From positions 1 to 27,828 of the forward strand of contig DATFRC010000043.1 in assembly GCA_035263725.1 (NCBI GenBank): 27,828 bases of DNA, written 5' to 3'. A program made the position numbers and the translations under genes. Source of the DNA: DASXRA01 sp035263725. GTDB taxonomy: Bacteria; Actinomycetota; Actinomycetes; Mycobacteriales; Jatrophihabitantaceae. The notes under the pieces are model-generated. The model was given only the letters and a program-made list of their open reading frames with translations, was not told the origin of the DNA and made no database searches. Below are positions 1 through 6,849 of this stretch, piece after piece. Each line of letters opens with the position of its first letter. The stretch's first letter is position 1.

Positions 1-2
1 TG

Positions 3-86
3 ACGGAGCTCGTCCAGGATGCGTGGCTGGCACGAGCTTCGGCGCGCCGCCGTTCGATGTGGCTGAATGCACATGGCCTGCAGTAA
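3..86 (+). CDS. C-terminal tail of a possible MmcQ/YjbR-like protein (partial)
   Basis: Frame 3 is open from the left edge to a TAA at 84-86 and encodes 27 residues. The pattern ELVQDAW..RA..RR...WL resembles the last helix of MmcQ/YjbR-family proteins, which usually end in an ELV-D-AW-x-RAPKR-like stretch. This is a short match made from memory. The gene would begin outside the window. It could equally be chance open frame, so the call is tentative. Confidence 0.35.
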   Translation, partial: TELVQDAWLARASARRRSMWLNAHGLQ

Positions 87-139
87 GCGTCTCGTGACGA
101 GTGTCGTGTTGCAGACGATCAATCCGACGGCATCAGGAC

Positions 140-328
140 TCAGAGAATCCGGTAGATGAGAAGCTGGCTACCCGGGATCAGCATCAGGACCAGTATGAAC
201 AGCAGCCGCGCGGGCGACGGATTGATGCCGACGCGCCGAACGAGGCCCGCGACGACGCCACCGAGTACTCGTCCGTCCTTCGGGCGCGTGAGGCCCTCAC
301 GGCGGAAGGCGGCGCGCACTGACTCCAT
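140..328 (-). CDS. PspC-domain small membrane protein
   Basis: The 62-residue product is almost entirely one PspC domain. After a short basic N-terminus come RPKDGRVLGGVVAGLVRRVG, then INPSPARLLFILVLMLIPG, the usual order of glycine-rich amphipathic segment followed by a hydrophobic helix (residues about 42-60). PspC-domain proteins sit in the cytoplasmic membrane and take part in the phage-shock response to envelope stress in many bacteria; in Actinomycetes short stand-alone copies are common. The protein stops right after LLIYRIL, slightly before the usual W-x-x-x-P end of the domain, so the last turn is missing. A purine-rich GAAGAGAG stretch precedes the ATG. It stands alone, facing away from the DUF1801 gene. 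Confidence 0.75.
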   Translation of the reverse strand: MESVRAAFRREGLTRPKDGRVLGGVVAGLVRRVGINPSPARLLFILVLMLIPGSQLLIYRIL

Positions 329-600
329 GGTGTTCTCTCTTCAACGCAGTGAGTTCGACACCACAAGCATCCGACTGCCGGGAGCGCTGCGCCATCGGGA
401 ACGGGCCTGACGTTGCCCTGACCCGCGGAACCTTGATCTCAGGGTTTCGCCCTTGTGGGTACCAGCGCTGCGGGATAGTGGCGTCCCGGCCCGACCTGAT
501 CAGGAATCGAGAAGCGCGGGGGTGTCGGCGGGCCCTAGCCTTCCTTCAGATGGCCTAGCAATAGCGCCGAGCCTGACAAGCGTTGAAAAGGAGCCTCGAA

Positions 601-1050
601 ATGCCTGCGAAGAGTTCCCAGACCGAGTCCCATGGCTTCAGTGCTGAGGAGCGTGCCGCGATGCAGGAGCGCGCTGCCGAGCTGCGCGCCGAGGGCAAGA
701 AGGGCGCCAAGAAGGCCGACGGGCTGCAGGCGCTGCTGGACACCATCGCGAAGATGGCGCCGGAGGATCGCGTGCTCGCCGAGCGCGTGCATGTGACCGT
801 GACGGCTACCGCTCCGGAGCTGACCCCAAAAACCTGGTACGGGATGCCCGCTTATGCAAATGCAGACGACAAGGTCGTCGTCTTCTTCCAGGATTCGGGC
901 AAGTTCAAGTACCGGTACTCGACCCTGGGATTCCAGGACGCGGCCAACCTGGACAACGGGGATCTGTGGCCGGTTTCCTATGCGCTGCAGAAGTGGAGCC
1001 CTGTGGTGGAAAAGAAGGTCGTCGAACTGGTCAAGGCTGCCGTCTCCTGA
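601..1050 (+). CDS. DUF1801 (YdhG-like) family protein
   Basis: The 149-residue product carries a DUF1801 domain over about residues 45-145. The recognisable parts are the TWYGMPAYA motif, the KVVVFFQ strand, and the KFKYRYSTLGF..AANLDNGDLWP block. The family has a frataxin-like fold; some members have been proposed to handle iron, but the role here is not known. The first 40 residues are a charged Lys/Glu/Ala-rich helix. I chose the ATG at 601 because AAAAGGAG lies at 586-593, seven bases upstream; an upstream TTG at 583 would overlap that site. It converges with the DUF1232 gene 26 bases downstream. Confidence 0.85.
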   Translation: MPAKSSQTESHGFSAEERAAMQERAAELRAEGKKGAKKADGLQALLDTIAKMAPEDRVLAERVHVTVTATAPELTPKTWYGMPAYANADDKVVVFFQDSGKFKYRYSTLGFQDAANLDNGDLWPVSYALQKWSPVVEKKVVELVKAAVS

Positions 1051-1076
1051 CGGTTGCCGCCCCGACGCGAGTCGCG

Positions 1077-1484
1077 CTAGATGCGAGCAAACTGGCGTAT
1101 GACTTGCAGGCCTTGAGGTGTGCCCGGCCAATGTCGTTCGACGGCGTCCTGCCCCGCCCTTCGGGTAACCGACCGGAGCGCGATCGCCACGATGATGATG
1201 TCATCGGCGTAGCCCAGTACGGGCACGAAATCCGGGATCAGATCGATCGGCGAGAGCAGGTACGCGAGCAGGAGAAGCAAGCGGACACGCACGCCTCGGG
1301 GCACGTTCGGGTCGGCAGCCAGCCGCCGCAGCAACCGAATGAGATCGGGAAGCAGCCGCAGCGCATCGCGCATCGATACCGTGCCGGGGTAGAGGCTGCG
1401 TGAACGCCACAGCAGCCCGAGCAGCACCAGGTAGATCAAGACCAGCCCGGCGACGACGCTGAGCAAGATCGACCACCACGTCAC
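1077..1484 (-). CDS. DUF1232 (YkvA-like) membrane protein
   Basis: The 135-residue protein starts with a membrane helix (about residues 4-26, TWWSILLSVVAGLVLIYLVLLG) and carries a DUF1232 domain at about 57-105. The domain hallmark is the hairpin AYLLSPIDLIPDFVPVLGYADDII, typical of YkvA-like proteins. Its biochemical role is unknown. I placed the start at the GTG at 1484 because GGAGG (complement of 1490-1494) sits five bases upstream; an in-frame TTG at 1511 has no such site. The VOC gene upstream ends at 1515, so the two genes are almost certainly one transcript. Confidence 0.85.
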   Translation of the reverse strand: MTWWSILLSVVAGLVLIYLVLLGLLWRSRSLYPGTVSMRDALRLLPDLIRLLRRLAADPNVPRGVRVRLLLLLAYLLSPIDLIPDFVPVLGYADDIIIVAIALRSVTRRAGQDAVERHWPGTPQGLQVIRQFARI

Positions 1485-1514
1485 TGCTGCCTCCGACCAG
1501 AGTCCGCGCAACGC

Positions 1515-1949
1515 TTACCAGGAAGAGACGGTGACGCCGCCCCATTCCTCGGGTTGCACGTCACGAACGGATTCGGTCAGCTCCCATCGGTGGCCGGCCA
1601 AGTCCGCCAGCTCGCATGAGCGCTCGCCGTATTCGTAGGTCGTGGGTTCGCTGATCACCTGGGCACCGGCGTCGCGGGCACGGGCAAAGGCCGCGTCGAC
1701 GTCAGCCACCCGGACCTTGATGATGTGGGTGACGCTGCCGGCAGCGGGTTGGATCTTTTCACCGCTTACGTCAGCGACGATCACCGCGCCGCCGGCTCCC
1801 ACCGCGAGTTGCGCTCGGTGGGCTTCGCCGACGCGGACTCGTTCTTCGAAGCCGAACGCCGACGCCAACCACGCCACCGTTGCCCGCACGTCGGGGTAGA
1901 TCAATACCGGCGTCACGGTCGCCGGTGGGGCAGAACGATTCGTGCGCAC
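1515..1949 (-). CDS. VOC (glyoxalase/bleomycin-resistance-like) family protein
   Basis: This 144-residue protein has the paired beta-alpha-beta-beta-beta units of the vicinal-oxygen-chelate fold. The first half reads VTPVLIYPDVRATVAWLASAFGF. The second contains HIIKVRVADVDAAFARARDAGA, then EPTTYEYGERSCELADLAGHRWEL, where His and Glu near the end sit at usual metal-ligand positions. The pattern resembles PhnB/glyoxalase-like members of unknown substrate. The GTG start at 1949 has no Shine-Dalgarno site, but TAGACT lies seven bases upstream, as expected for a leaderless message. The DUF1232 gene follows directly. Confidence 0.8.
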   Translation of the reverse strand: MRTNRSAPPATVTPVLIYPDVRATVAWLASAFGFEERVRVGEAHRAQLAVGAGGAVIVADVSGEKIQPAAGSVTHIIKVRVADVDAAFARARDAGAQVISEPTTYEYGERSCELADLAGHRWELTESVRDVQPEEWGGVTVSSW

Positions 1950-1956
1950 GCCCGCG

Positions 1957-1962
1957 AGTCTA
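1957..1962 (-). promoter_or_regulatory. -10 box for a leaderless VOC transcript
   Basis: On the minus strand TAGACT fits the actinobacterial -10 pattern TANNNT and stands seven bases before the GTG of the VOC gene. That places the transcription start on or next to the start codon. No Shine-Dalgarno site exists there. I cannot see a convincing -35 box. Confidence 0.4.
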
Positions 1963-1999
1963 GGGTGTCCCGAAACCGACGGTCGACTGCTGTTAGCGG

Positions 2000-2158
2000 T
2001 GGCTCGTGACTGCCCGGCGCTGGGATAGGGCGCGCGCCGACGACGGCAACGATGGCCAGCGGCAGGCTGAATCTCCGCCGGTCGAGTTCGCGGGTGCCGA
2101 GTCGGGTCATCAGCACGAAGGCGAGAATTCCCAAGTTAAGCAGGACGGTAGTGGTAAT
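2000..2158 (-). pseudogene. Remnant of a small actinobacterial membrane protein
   Basis: On the minus strand, an ATT at 2158 follows AAAGGGA and opens a frame reading TTTVLLNLGILAFVLMTRLG, then TRELDRRRFSLPLAIVAVVGA. One membrane helix, a charged linker and the start of a second helix are recognisable as a type of small membrane protein common in Actinomycetes. The expected ATG is ATT, and after the second helix begins the frame runs into sequence without any membrane character. The gene looks inactivated at its start and truncated. An AUU start cannot be excluded. Confidence 0.3.
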
Positions 2159-2160
2159 TT

Positions 2161-2478
2161 CCGAGTCCCTTTACTATGTTTCTCCGGCGCTATAAGCCGG
2201 ACGGGTGTTGTGCGGCGCGCTCCCACGATGTTGCGCTGCGTATCAGCGCCTGTCTTCGCGGCTGCCACCACCATGGCCGTACCGGTCAACCGGAGTACCG
2301 CTAGCAGCGTTTCGAGCATTACCGCTACCACCAAGGCTGGCTGGCTGCTCACGGCAATGCCGACCATGTGCTCGTCGACGAACATGGGCTGCGCAAGGCG
2401 AGTCGGCATCCGTTCCGGATGACCTTTGGCCCTATCGCGTGATCGCCAGAACGCGCACCGTGGGTGTAGTACCGAGAA
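2161..2478. other. Intergenic stretch, no gene seen
   Basis: Open frames cross this stretch on both strands, but none has a ribosome binding site, a recognisable domain or protein-like composition. The longest, a minus-strand frame that runs on to 2760, lies opposite the small membrane protein gene and looks like its shadow. A weak hairpin CCGGC/GCCGG lies at 2184-2200. Confidence 0.5.
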
Positions 2479-2505
2479 TTGGTCTTGTCCCTGGAGGCGG
2501 TGCTG

Positions 2506-2772
2506 ATGTCCGTCATGCATACGGTTCCCGCTGAGAGGACCGTCGAAACGCAGGAACCCGCACCGTGGTGGCGGCTGTCGGAGATCTGGGGAGCGGTAGC
2601 GATCACCGCCATGTGGCTGGCCGTCACCTTCGTCGGCGTGTACGGCGGCGACATGACATTCGCGAGCCCCAGCAACGGCACCACCGTCATACCCGTCGGT
2701 GCCGTGGTAGCAGTCTGCGCTGCCTTCGCAACGGCTGCGGTCAGCAAGCGTGCCTTCCACCGGTCGTCATGA
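2506..2772 (+). CDS. Small two-helix membrane protein, unknown function
   Basis: The 88-residue product has a polar N-terminus of about 25 residues, a first membrane helix in IWGAVAITAMWLAVTFVGVYGG (about 30-52), a short external loop with GDMTFASPSNGTT, and a second helix in VIPVGAVVAVCAAFATAAVS (about 61-81), ending in a basic tail KRAFHRSS. The ATG at 2506 is preceded by GGAGG at 2493-2497. I do not recognise a named family. The BKACE-type gene begins 52 bases downstream on the same strand, but nothing shows that they work together. Confidence 0.65.
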   Translation: MSVMHTVPAERTVETQEPAPWWRLSEIWGAVAITAMWLAVTFVGVYGGDMTFASPSNGTTVIPVGAVVAVCAAFATAAVSKRAFHRSS

Positions 2773-2824
2773 CCGGACAACGAAGCCACGGCTGCCGTGG
2801 CGACCAGTGTGGTAGGCACGGGCC

Positions 2825-3550
2825 ATGGCGCGCAAATCCGGACCGCTACTCGAAGCCGCGCTGAACGGCGATCGCAGGCATCCGGCGACGCCACGCACGC
2901 GCGGAGATATTGCCGCTCAGGCGGCGACGGCAGTCGCAGCAGGGGCGGCGGCGGTCCATCTGCACGTGTTCGACGAGGGCCGGCAAACGCTCGAGGCCGG
3001 CCCGTGCGCGCAGACGCTGCGCACCGTGCGGGCGGCGTGTCCCGGCATCCCGATCTCGCTGAGCACGTCTGCCGAAATCGAGTCGGACCCGTTGCGCCGA
3101 CTGGCATTGGTTGGGGAGTGGACGGAGTTCCCCGATTTGGTCAGCGCCAATCAAGGCGAGGCAGGCATTGTCGAACTCTGTGAGCTGCTACTCGCCCACG
3201 GGGTCGGTATCGAGGCAGGGCTTCTGTCGCTGGCCGACGCTCGTCGTTTCGTGGCGACTGGCCTCGCCGCACGCTGCGTCCGCGTGCTCGTCGAGCCGCT
3301 CGATGCCGACCCGGACGCCGCCGTCGCACACGCCGAAGCTATCGAGGACGTGGTCGTCCGCGCCGGAATCACACTCGAACAGGTGCATCACGGAGACGGC
3401 ATCGCCTCGTGGGCGGTGAATCGGCGAGCGGTCGCGCGCGGGCACGGAATCCGGACCGGACTGGAGGACACGCCGGTGCTTCCCGACGGCCGCCAAGCCC
3501 GCGACAACGCCGAGCTGGTGGCGGTCGCCGCGCAGCTGCTCCGTGGCTGA
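2825..3550 (+). CDS. BKACE-type 3-keto-5-aminohexanoate cleavage protein (DUF849)
   Basis: The 241-residue protein fits the short actinobacterial branch of the beta-keto acid cleavage enzymes. These Zn-dependent TIM barrels join a beta-keto acid to acetyl-CoA, giving acetoacetate and a new CoA ester. Visible hallmarks are LNGDRR near the N-terminus, the metal-binding HLH in AAAVHLHVFD, a VSANQGEAG strand, RVLVEPLDADPD, HHGDGIASWAV, and the C-terminal block GIRTGLEDTPVLPDG with a following DNAELV. Better-known BKACE proteins are about 270-310 residues. The substrate cannot be read from the sequence. The gene converges on trmO with only 12 bases between stops. Confidence 0.8.
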   Translation: MARKSGPLLEAALNGDRRHPATPRTRGDIAAQAATAVAAGAAAVHLHVFDEGRQTLEAGPCAQTLRTVRAACPGIPISLSTSAEIESDPLRRLALVGEWTEFPDLVSANQGEAGIVELCELLLAHGVGIEAGLLSLADARRFVATGLAARCVRVLVEPLDADPDAAVAHAEAIEDVVVRAGITLEQVHHGDGIASWAVNRRAVARGHGIRTGLEDTPVLPDGRQARDNAELVAVAAQLLRG

Positions 3551-3562
3551 GCCCGCACCGCC

Positions 3563-3979
3563 TCAGCGCTCGGTAACCTCGCGGAGAACCGGCTTGACGT
3601 CCAGCACCGGTGTGCCGTCGATGGCCTCCAACCGGTCCACCGTCACTATCTCGCCGTCGACCGCCGTGATCACGACGCGATGCAGGCCGATCGGATTGGG
3701 CCGCTCCGACGAGCGGGTGGCGAAGACGCCGGTGAGGGGGCGCGTCATGTCGTCGCGCGGATGGACCGACAACACGTCGCGGCGAGCTTGATGGAGCCAG
3801 GTCAACACCAGCACCTCTTGCCCCGGCTGGAGGTCCGCCGCTGCCGGAAGCACTTCGGGACGGAATACGAGGCTCGCGGGCGGCGCGCCCTCGTCGCCCT
3901 GCCTGGGCGCAGAACTCCGGTCGGCGAGCGGTGACTGCACCCAGCCGACAGCCCTGAGTTCGTATGTCGTGTCGTCCAT
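3563..3979 (-). CDS. trmO: tRNA (N6-threonylcarbamoyladenosine37-N6)-methyltransferase TrmO
   Basis: This 138-residue protein is a TrmO/TsaA-family (UPF0066) methyltransferase, which uses S-adenosylmethionine to methylate t6A at position 37 of some tRNAs. It shows the opening YELRAVGWVQSPLADRSSAPRQG, the LVFRPEVLPAAADLQPGQEVLVLTWLHQA-type middle split by a short loop, and the signature SSERPNPIGLHRV. The tail LDVKPVLREV matches the usual conserved DIKPYLP region, here degenerate. GGAGG (complement of 3985-3989) sits five bases before the ATG. At 138 residues it corresponds to the single beta-barrel domain. Confidence 0.88.
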   Translation of the reverse strand: MDDTTYELRAVGWVQSPLADRSSAPRQGDEGAPPASLVFRPEVLPAAADLQPGQEVLVLTWLHQARRDVLSVHPRDDMTRPLTGVFATRSSERPNPIGLHRVVITAVDGEIVTVDRLEAIDGTPVLDVKPVLREVTER

Positions 3980-4177
3980 CGCTACCTCCGTGGCATCGCC
4001 TAGGGCGCGGAATCACTCGGTAATGTATGCGGGCCTAGGGCCCTTAGCCGCCGGGTATCTCGAGGGATACGGGGATCTGAGGTCGTCGCGAGGGTGATCT
4101 AGGTGTGCTTCCCGATGTGGCACCGGTGGCCTTACCCGCAGTCTGGGTGACATCGAGCCCAGCAAGGGGAGGACGAA

Positions 4178-4345
4178 ATGAACACCTACTTCAACGCCGC
4201 GGTCGCGACCGAGCGTCAGCAGCAGCTCATCGCCGACGCAGCTCCCTACCGGCGCAGCCGCAGCATGGTCAAGGCGACCCGGCTGCGTACGAGCAGCCAC
4301 CGGGTCTCTGCCTTCTTCAAGGACCTCGCGGCTGCGTCTTTGTGA
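4178..4345 (+). CDS. 55-residue mini-protein
   Basis: ATG at 4178 follows a strong AAGGGGAGGA at 4164-4173 and opens 55 codons to TGA at 4343. The product starts MNTYFNAAVATERQQQLIAD and continues basic and helical (YRRSRSMVKATRLRTSSH, then RVSAFFKDLAAASL). It looks like one or two amphipathic helices with many arginines. I do not recognise a family. Codon third positions are GC-rich, as expected for a real gene. A second mini-gene starts 43 bases later and a VOC gene follows, so they may form one transcript. Confidence 0.6.
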   Translation: MNTYFNAAVATERQQQLIADAAPYRRSRSMVKATRLRTSSHRVSAFFKDLAAASL

Positions 4346-4388
4346 CGATTCGGCACGAGTCTATGCGTACGTCGACATTGGAGGAGCC

Positions 4389-4481
4389 ATGAAGCAGATT
4401 CGGATACGCAAGACGACCTCCCGGCGGGAACCGGCTCCGGTCGACCTGCGGACTCCGTCCGGTCGGTCGCTTCCGTACTGA
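4389..4481 (+). CDS. 30-residue arginine-rich mini-protein
   Basis: ATG at 4389 is preceded by TTGGAGGAG at 4378-4386. The frame encodes 30 residues, starting MKQIRIRKTTSRREPAPVDL and ending in TPSGRSLPY, and closes at TGA 4479-4481. The N-terminal half is very basic (seven Arg/Lys in the first 13). The VOC gene starts four bases after the stop and has no strong ribosome site of its own, so translation of this small frame could feed it. It could be a leader peptide or a nucleic-acid-binding mini-protein; no function is assigned. Confidence 0.5.
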   Translation: MKQIRIRKTTSRREPAPVDLRTPSGRSLPY

Positions 4482-4485
4482 GCTC

Positions 4486-4869
4486 ATGCAGACTGCGTCC
4501 ATGCAGCTCAAAGGCTCGAACCCTGTACTGGCCGTGCACGACCTCGACCGATCTGCGGACTGGTTCTGCCGTGTGCTCGGATGTGAGAGAAGCGACCCCG
4601 ACCCGGGGAACTGGGCCTTCTGCACGGCAGGAGCCGTGACCTTCATGCTCGGGCGTTGCCCGGACGTGCCGCCCGCCGCGTCGCTCGGCGACCACAGCTA
4701 CGTTGCCTACGTCACGGTCGATTCCGTTGACGCCTTCCATGCTCGCGCTGTCGCTGAGCAGGCGCAGGTACTGAAGCCACCGACCGATGAGCCCTGGGGC
4801 CGACGCGAAATGGCGCTGCGGAGCCCCGACGGGCATCGGTTCATGCTCGGCCAGCCTCGCTCGGCTTGA
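4486..4869 (+). CDS. VOC family protein (glyoxalase-like)
   Basis: The 127-residue protein shows a VOC fold: GSNPVLAVHDLDRSADWFCR then VLGCE in the first unit, and HSYVAYVTVDSVDAFHARAV with EPWGRREMALRSPDGHRFML in the second. The WG-RE--L-SPDGH-F pattern is typical of glyoxalase/bleomycin-resistance-like dioxygenase-fold proteins; the terminal Asp-Gly-His is the usual ligand region. Substrate unknown. The ATG at 4486 lies four bases after the stop of the mini-gene before it; a second ATG at 4501 is also possible. It converges with the PPOX gene 30 bases away. Confidence 0.8.
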   Translation: MQTASMQLKGSNPVLAVHDLDRSADWFCRVLGCERSDPDPGNWAFCTAGAVTFMLGRCPDVPPAASLGDHSYVAYVTVDSVDAFHARAVAEQAQVLKPPTDEPWGRREMALRSPDGHRFMLGQPRSA

Positions 4870-4899
4870 AGTCTGACCGTGTCAGTCGCCCGGACAGGA

Positions 4900-5424
4900 T
4901 CAGAAGCGGAAGCGGGTCAGGCCGCCCGGCTCTGTCGCCAAGGCCACGGTCACCGAACGGGGCTCGATCCGATACACGTGCCACGGCGGCGGGCCTTGCG
5001 ATGGAGCGTTGAACGGGGCAGTGATACCCGATCCGCTCTCATCAGGCTGCGCCGGCCAACCGCTGTCCGCCCACGCCTTCGCGATGCGCGCCACCGTGCC
5101 CGGCTCGGTCACCCGCGCCGCGTCACCCTCGACCACGACGTCCGCGTCGCGGATCGACACCGCGAGCGAGCACCGGGCATCGCGCGCCACGTTGCGCGCC
5201 TTGCGGGTACCCGCGCCGGTCTGGAACCAGAAGGTGCCGTCCACCCAGAGGGCACCGACCGCGGTCACGTGCGGGCTGCCGTCGTCGTTGACGGTGGTGA
5301 GCCACGTCGTCCGGGCGTTCACCGCGTCCGCAGCCGGCGCCGAGCCCGCATCGAGCTTCTCGACAACGGCGGACCAATCCACCGGCGGCAGCCCGTCGGC
5401 CTTACCAAGATTGATGAGCTCCAT
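4900..5424 (-). CDS. Pyridoxamine-5'-phosphate-oxidase-like flavin-binding protein
   Basis: This 174-residue protein has the split-barrel fold of the PPOX superfamily. The order is TTWLTTVNDDGSPHVTAVGA, LWVDGTFWFQTGAGTRKARN, then VARDARCSLAVSIRDADVVV with EGDAARVTEP. These blocks form the FMN or F420 pocket in related small actinobacterial proteins. A late WHVYRIEPRSVTVAL strand completes the barrel. Members reduce or oxidise varied substrates or bind heme, so no reaction can be assigned. An inverted repeat CCTAA-N7-TTAGG lies directly upstream of the ATG and may bind a regulator. Confidence 0.8.
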   Translation of the reverse strand: MELINLGKADGLPPVDWSAVVEKLDAGSAPAADAVNARTTWLTTVNDDGSPHVTAVGALWVDGTFWFQTGAGTRKARNVARDARCSLAVSIRDADVVVEGDAARVTEPGTVARIAKAWADSGWPAQPDESGSGITAPFNAPSQGPPPWHVYRIEPRSVTVALATEPGGLTRFRF

Positions 5425-5426
5425 TT

Positions 5427-5443
5427 CCTAAACGTACCTTAGG
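5427..5443. promoter_or_regulatory. Inverted repeat before the PPOX gene, possible operator
   Basis: CCTAA and TTAGG flank seven bases immediately upstream of the PPOX start codon, overlapping its ribosome binding region. Five-base arms are short, so chance is possible. The half-sites recall the ends of iron-regulator (IdeR/DtxR) boxes, but the centre does not fit that consensus. Confidence 0.25.
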
Positions 5444-5736
5444 CGCCTTTGTTGTCGCTGGCGCCAAATCTTCGTGCAGCGGACGGGCTGTGAGCGCCGG
5501 CCTAAAGGATCAGCAGCGTAACTAGCACGAGCCGTATATTGCCGACACACCGCTGCGTGCGTGCGCTCGCGCATTCATCTCGCCTAATGGCCAAGGTGAG
5601 CGGTAGCATTTTCACGCAAGCAGCCGCATGGCTCCGGGGGGCGCGATGCTGCGGAAAGATGTGTCTCTACCCAATTGCCGTGCACCACCTAAGTGCGCAT
5701 TTTGGCCTGACTATTTCCCGAAATTGGGGGGAGACA
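5444..5736. other. Intergenic stretch between divergent genes
   Basis: No convincing gene. It must hold the promoters for the PPOX gene to the left and the secreted-protein gene to the right. The right end carries a strong ribosome site, GGGGGGAG at 5726-5733, before ATG 5737. A plus-strand frame starting at 5539 lacks any domain or ribosome site. Confidence 0.5.
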
Positions 5737-6160
5737 ATGCGTCGAATACTAAATCGGGGCTGCTGCGGTGTTTCTTGCGTCCGCGGTAGCGATTCCGTCC
5801 GCCTGGGCAGGAAGCCCACACCTCATCGGCAACACACTCACTGCGTCCGCATCTGGCAATACGCTGAGCGTCTCGGGCAAGGAGACCGGCCTTGGCAATG
5901 AAGCACAAGTCCACATCGTGCTCTCGGCGACCGCACTATGCATCAATAACGGCGGCCAGCATCCCAAGGCCGTCAACAAAACCGGTGCCTCAGCTGCCAG
6001 CGACTTCCCGGTACAAAACGGCATGACCAACTTCAGTCTGACGGCGACCGCTGTGTTCCAGCCCAACTGCTCACCACCGATGACCGTGTCCTTCACCGAC
6101 ATCACCCTGACCGACACCACGAACGGGATCACGGCCGACATCCCTGGCACTCTCCCGTAA
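5737..6160 (+). pseudogene. Secreted actinobacterial protein with a frameshift inside the signal peptide
   Basis: A long frame ending at TAA 6158-6160 encodes a small mature domain starting SPHLIGNTLTASASGNTLSV with two cysteines (in ALCINNGGQ and PNCSPP), the look of small secreted Actinomycetes proteins of unknown function. The frame has only a weak GTG at 5768, which gives a signal peptide without basic residues. An ATG at 5737 with GGGGGGAG before it encodes MRRILNRG and is one base out of frame; removing one T near 5761 joins it to AAVFLASAVAIPSAWA, a full signal peptide with an A-W-A cleavage site. Either the copy is inactivated, the base is a sequence error, or the GTG start is used. 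Confidence 0.65.
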
Positions 6161-6167
6161 CCCGGAC

Positions 6168-6215
6168 GTGCTGGCGGCCCACCCCCCGGATGCTTGTCGT
6201 CTGGGCCGCCAGCAC
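6168..6215. terminator. Bidirectional hairpin terminator
   Basis: GTGCTGGCGGCCCA at 6168-6181 and its exact reverse complement at 6202-6215 form a 14-bp GC-rich stem with a 20-base loop. It lies between the 3' ends of the secreted-protein gene and the TetR operon, where a shared terminator is expected. There is no long U-tract, as is common in Actinomycetes. Confidence 0.75.
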
Positions 6216-6228
6216 CCGGCTGCGGATA

Positions 6229-6849
6229 TCAGCGCGCCACGTACAGCCTGCCCATGATCTCGATGATCTCGTCGATGAATGCCTTGGCCTTGGCCTTGGA
6301 CGGTTGGACGGCGACCTCACGGCCTGCCTCACTGGCGACCGTGGTCAGCACCAGAACCAGCGCGTCGCTGAGTGGGTTGGAATGCTCGTCGAGCAGGGCC
6401 ATGTTGGTGCTCAGCCAGTGCCGGAACCGGCGCCTGGTCAGCAGCTCGAAGCCGGGTGGTCCACCGCCGGACAGGAACAGCCGAGCGAGCTGGCGTTCTT
6501 CCCAGCAACCCTCGAGGTACGCCCGCGTGGAAGCGATGAACAGCTGCAGCGCGTCGTCCTCGCCGGTGGCCAGAGCGGCGCGAAACGCCCGTGCGGCTCG
6601 GTGCTGCTGGCGGTGCTGGTAATCGTCGTAAAGCGCGATGTAGAGGTCCTGCTTGCCACCGAAGTGGTGGTAGAGGCTCCCGACGCTCGATGCCGCCCGG
6701 TCGACGATGTCGGTGATGTTGGCATCGGCGTAGCCGGCTTCGGTGAACACCTCGCGAGCTGCGGTGAGCAGCGCGATGCGAGTGGCCTGGGCGCGTCCGG
6801 CGCCGTTGCTCTGGCTCACGGAGACAGTCTGCCTGAGCTTCGTCAGCAC
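6229..6849 (-). CDS. TetR/AcrR family transcriptional regulator
   Basis: The product has a classic TetR N-terminal helix-turn-helix: ALLTAAREVFTEAGYADANI, then TDIVDRAASSVGSLYHHFGGKQDLY, about residues 27-70 of the 206-residue form. The ligand-binding half (about 75-200) contains AYLEGCWEERQLARLFLSGG and is of a fatty-acyl/CoA-ligand-like length. It is the last gene of the minus-strand operon; GTG at 6849 overlaps the stop of the upstream acyl-CoA dehydrogenase, suggesting coupled translation. A second GTG at 6819 would give 196 residues. The likely operators are the GAAY-N3-RTTC sites listed below. It probably represses its own operon. Confidence 0.9.
   Translation of the reverse strand: MLTKLRQTVSVSQSNGAGRAQATRIALLTAAREVFTEAGYADANITDIVDRAASSVGSLYHHFGGKQDLYIALYDDYQHRQQHRAARAFRAALATGEDDALQLFIASTRAYLEGCWEERQLARLFLSGGGPPGFELLTRRRFRHWLSTNMALLDEHSNPLSDALVLVLTTVASEAGREVAVQPSKAKAKAFIDEIIEIMGRLYVAR

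Noticed and set aside
535..1131. 198-codon minus-strand frame opposite the DUF1801 gene
   Set aside because: The plus strand has a domain match and a good ribosome site; this frame has neither.
2110..2760. 216-codon minus-strand frame
   Set aside because: Its first part mirrors the small membrane protein gene and the rest lacks any recognisable domain. A hydrophobic patch in the middle (SSQPALVVAVMLETLLAVLR) was considered but stands alone.
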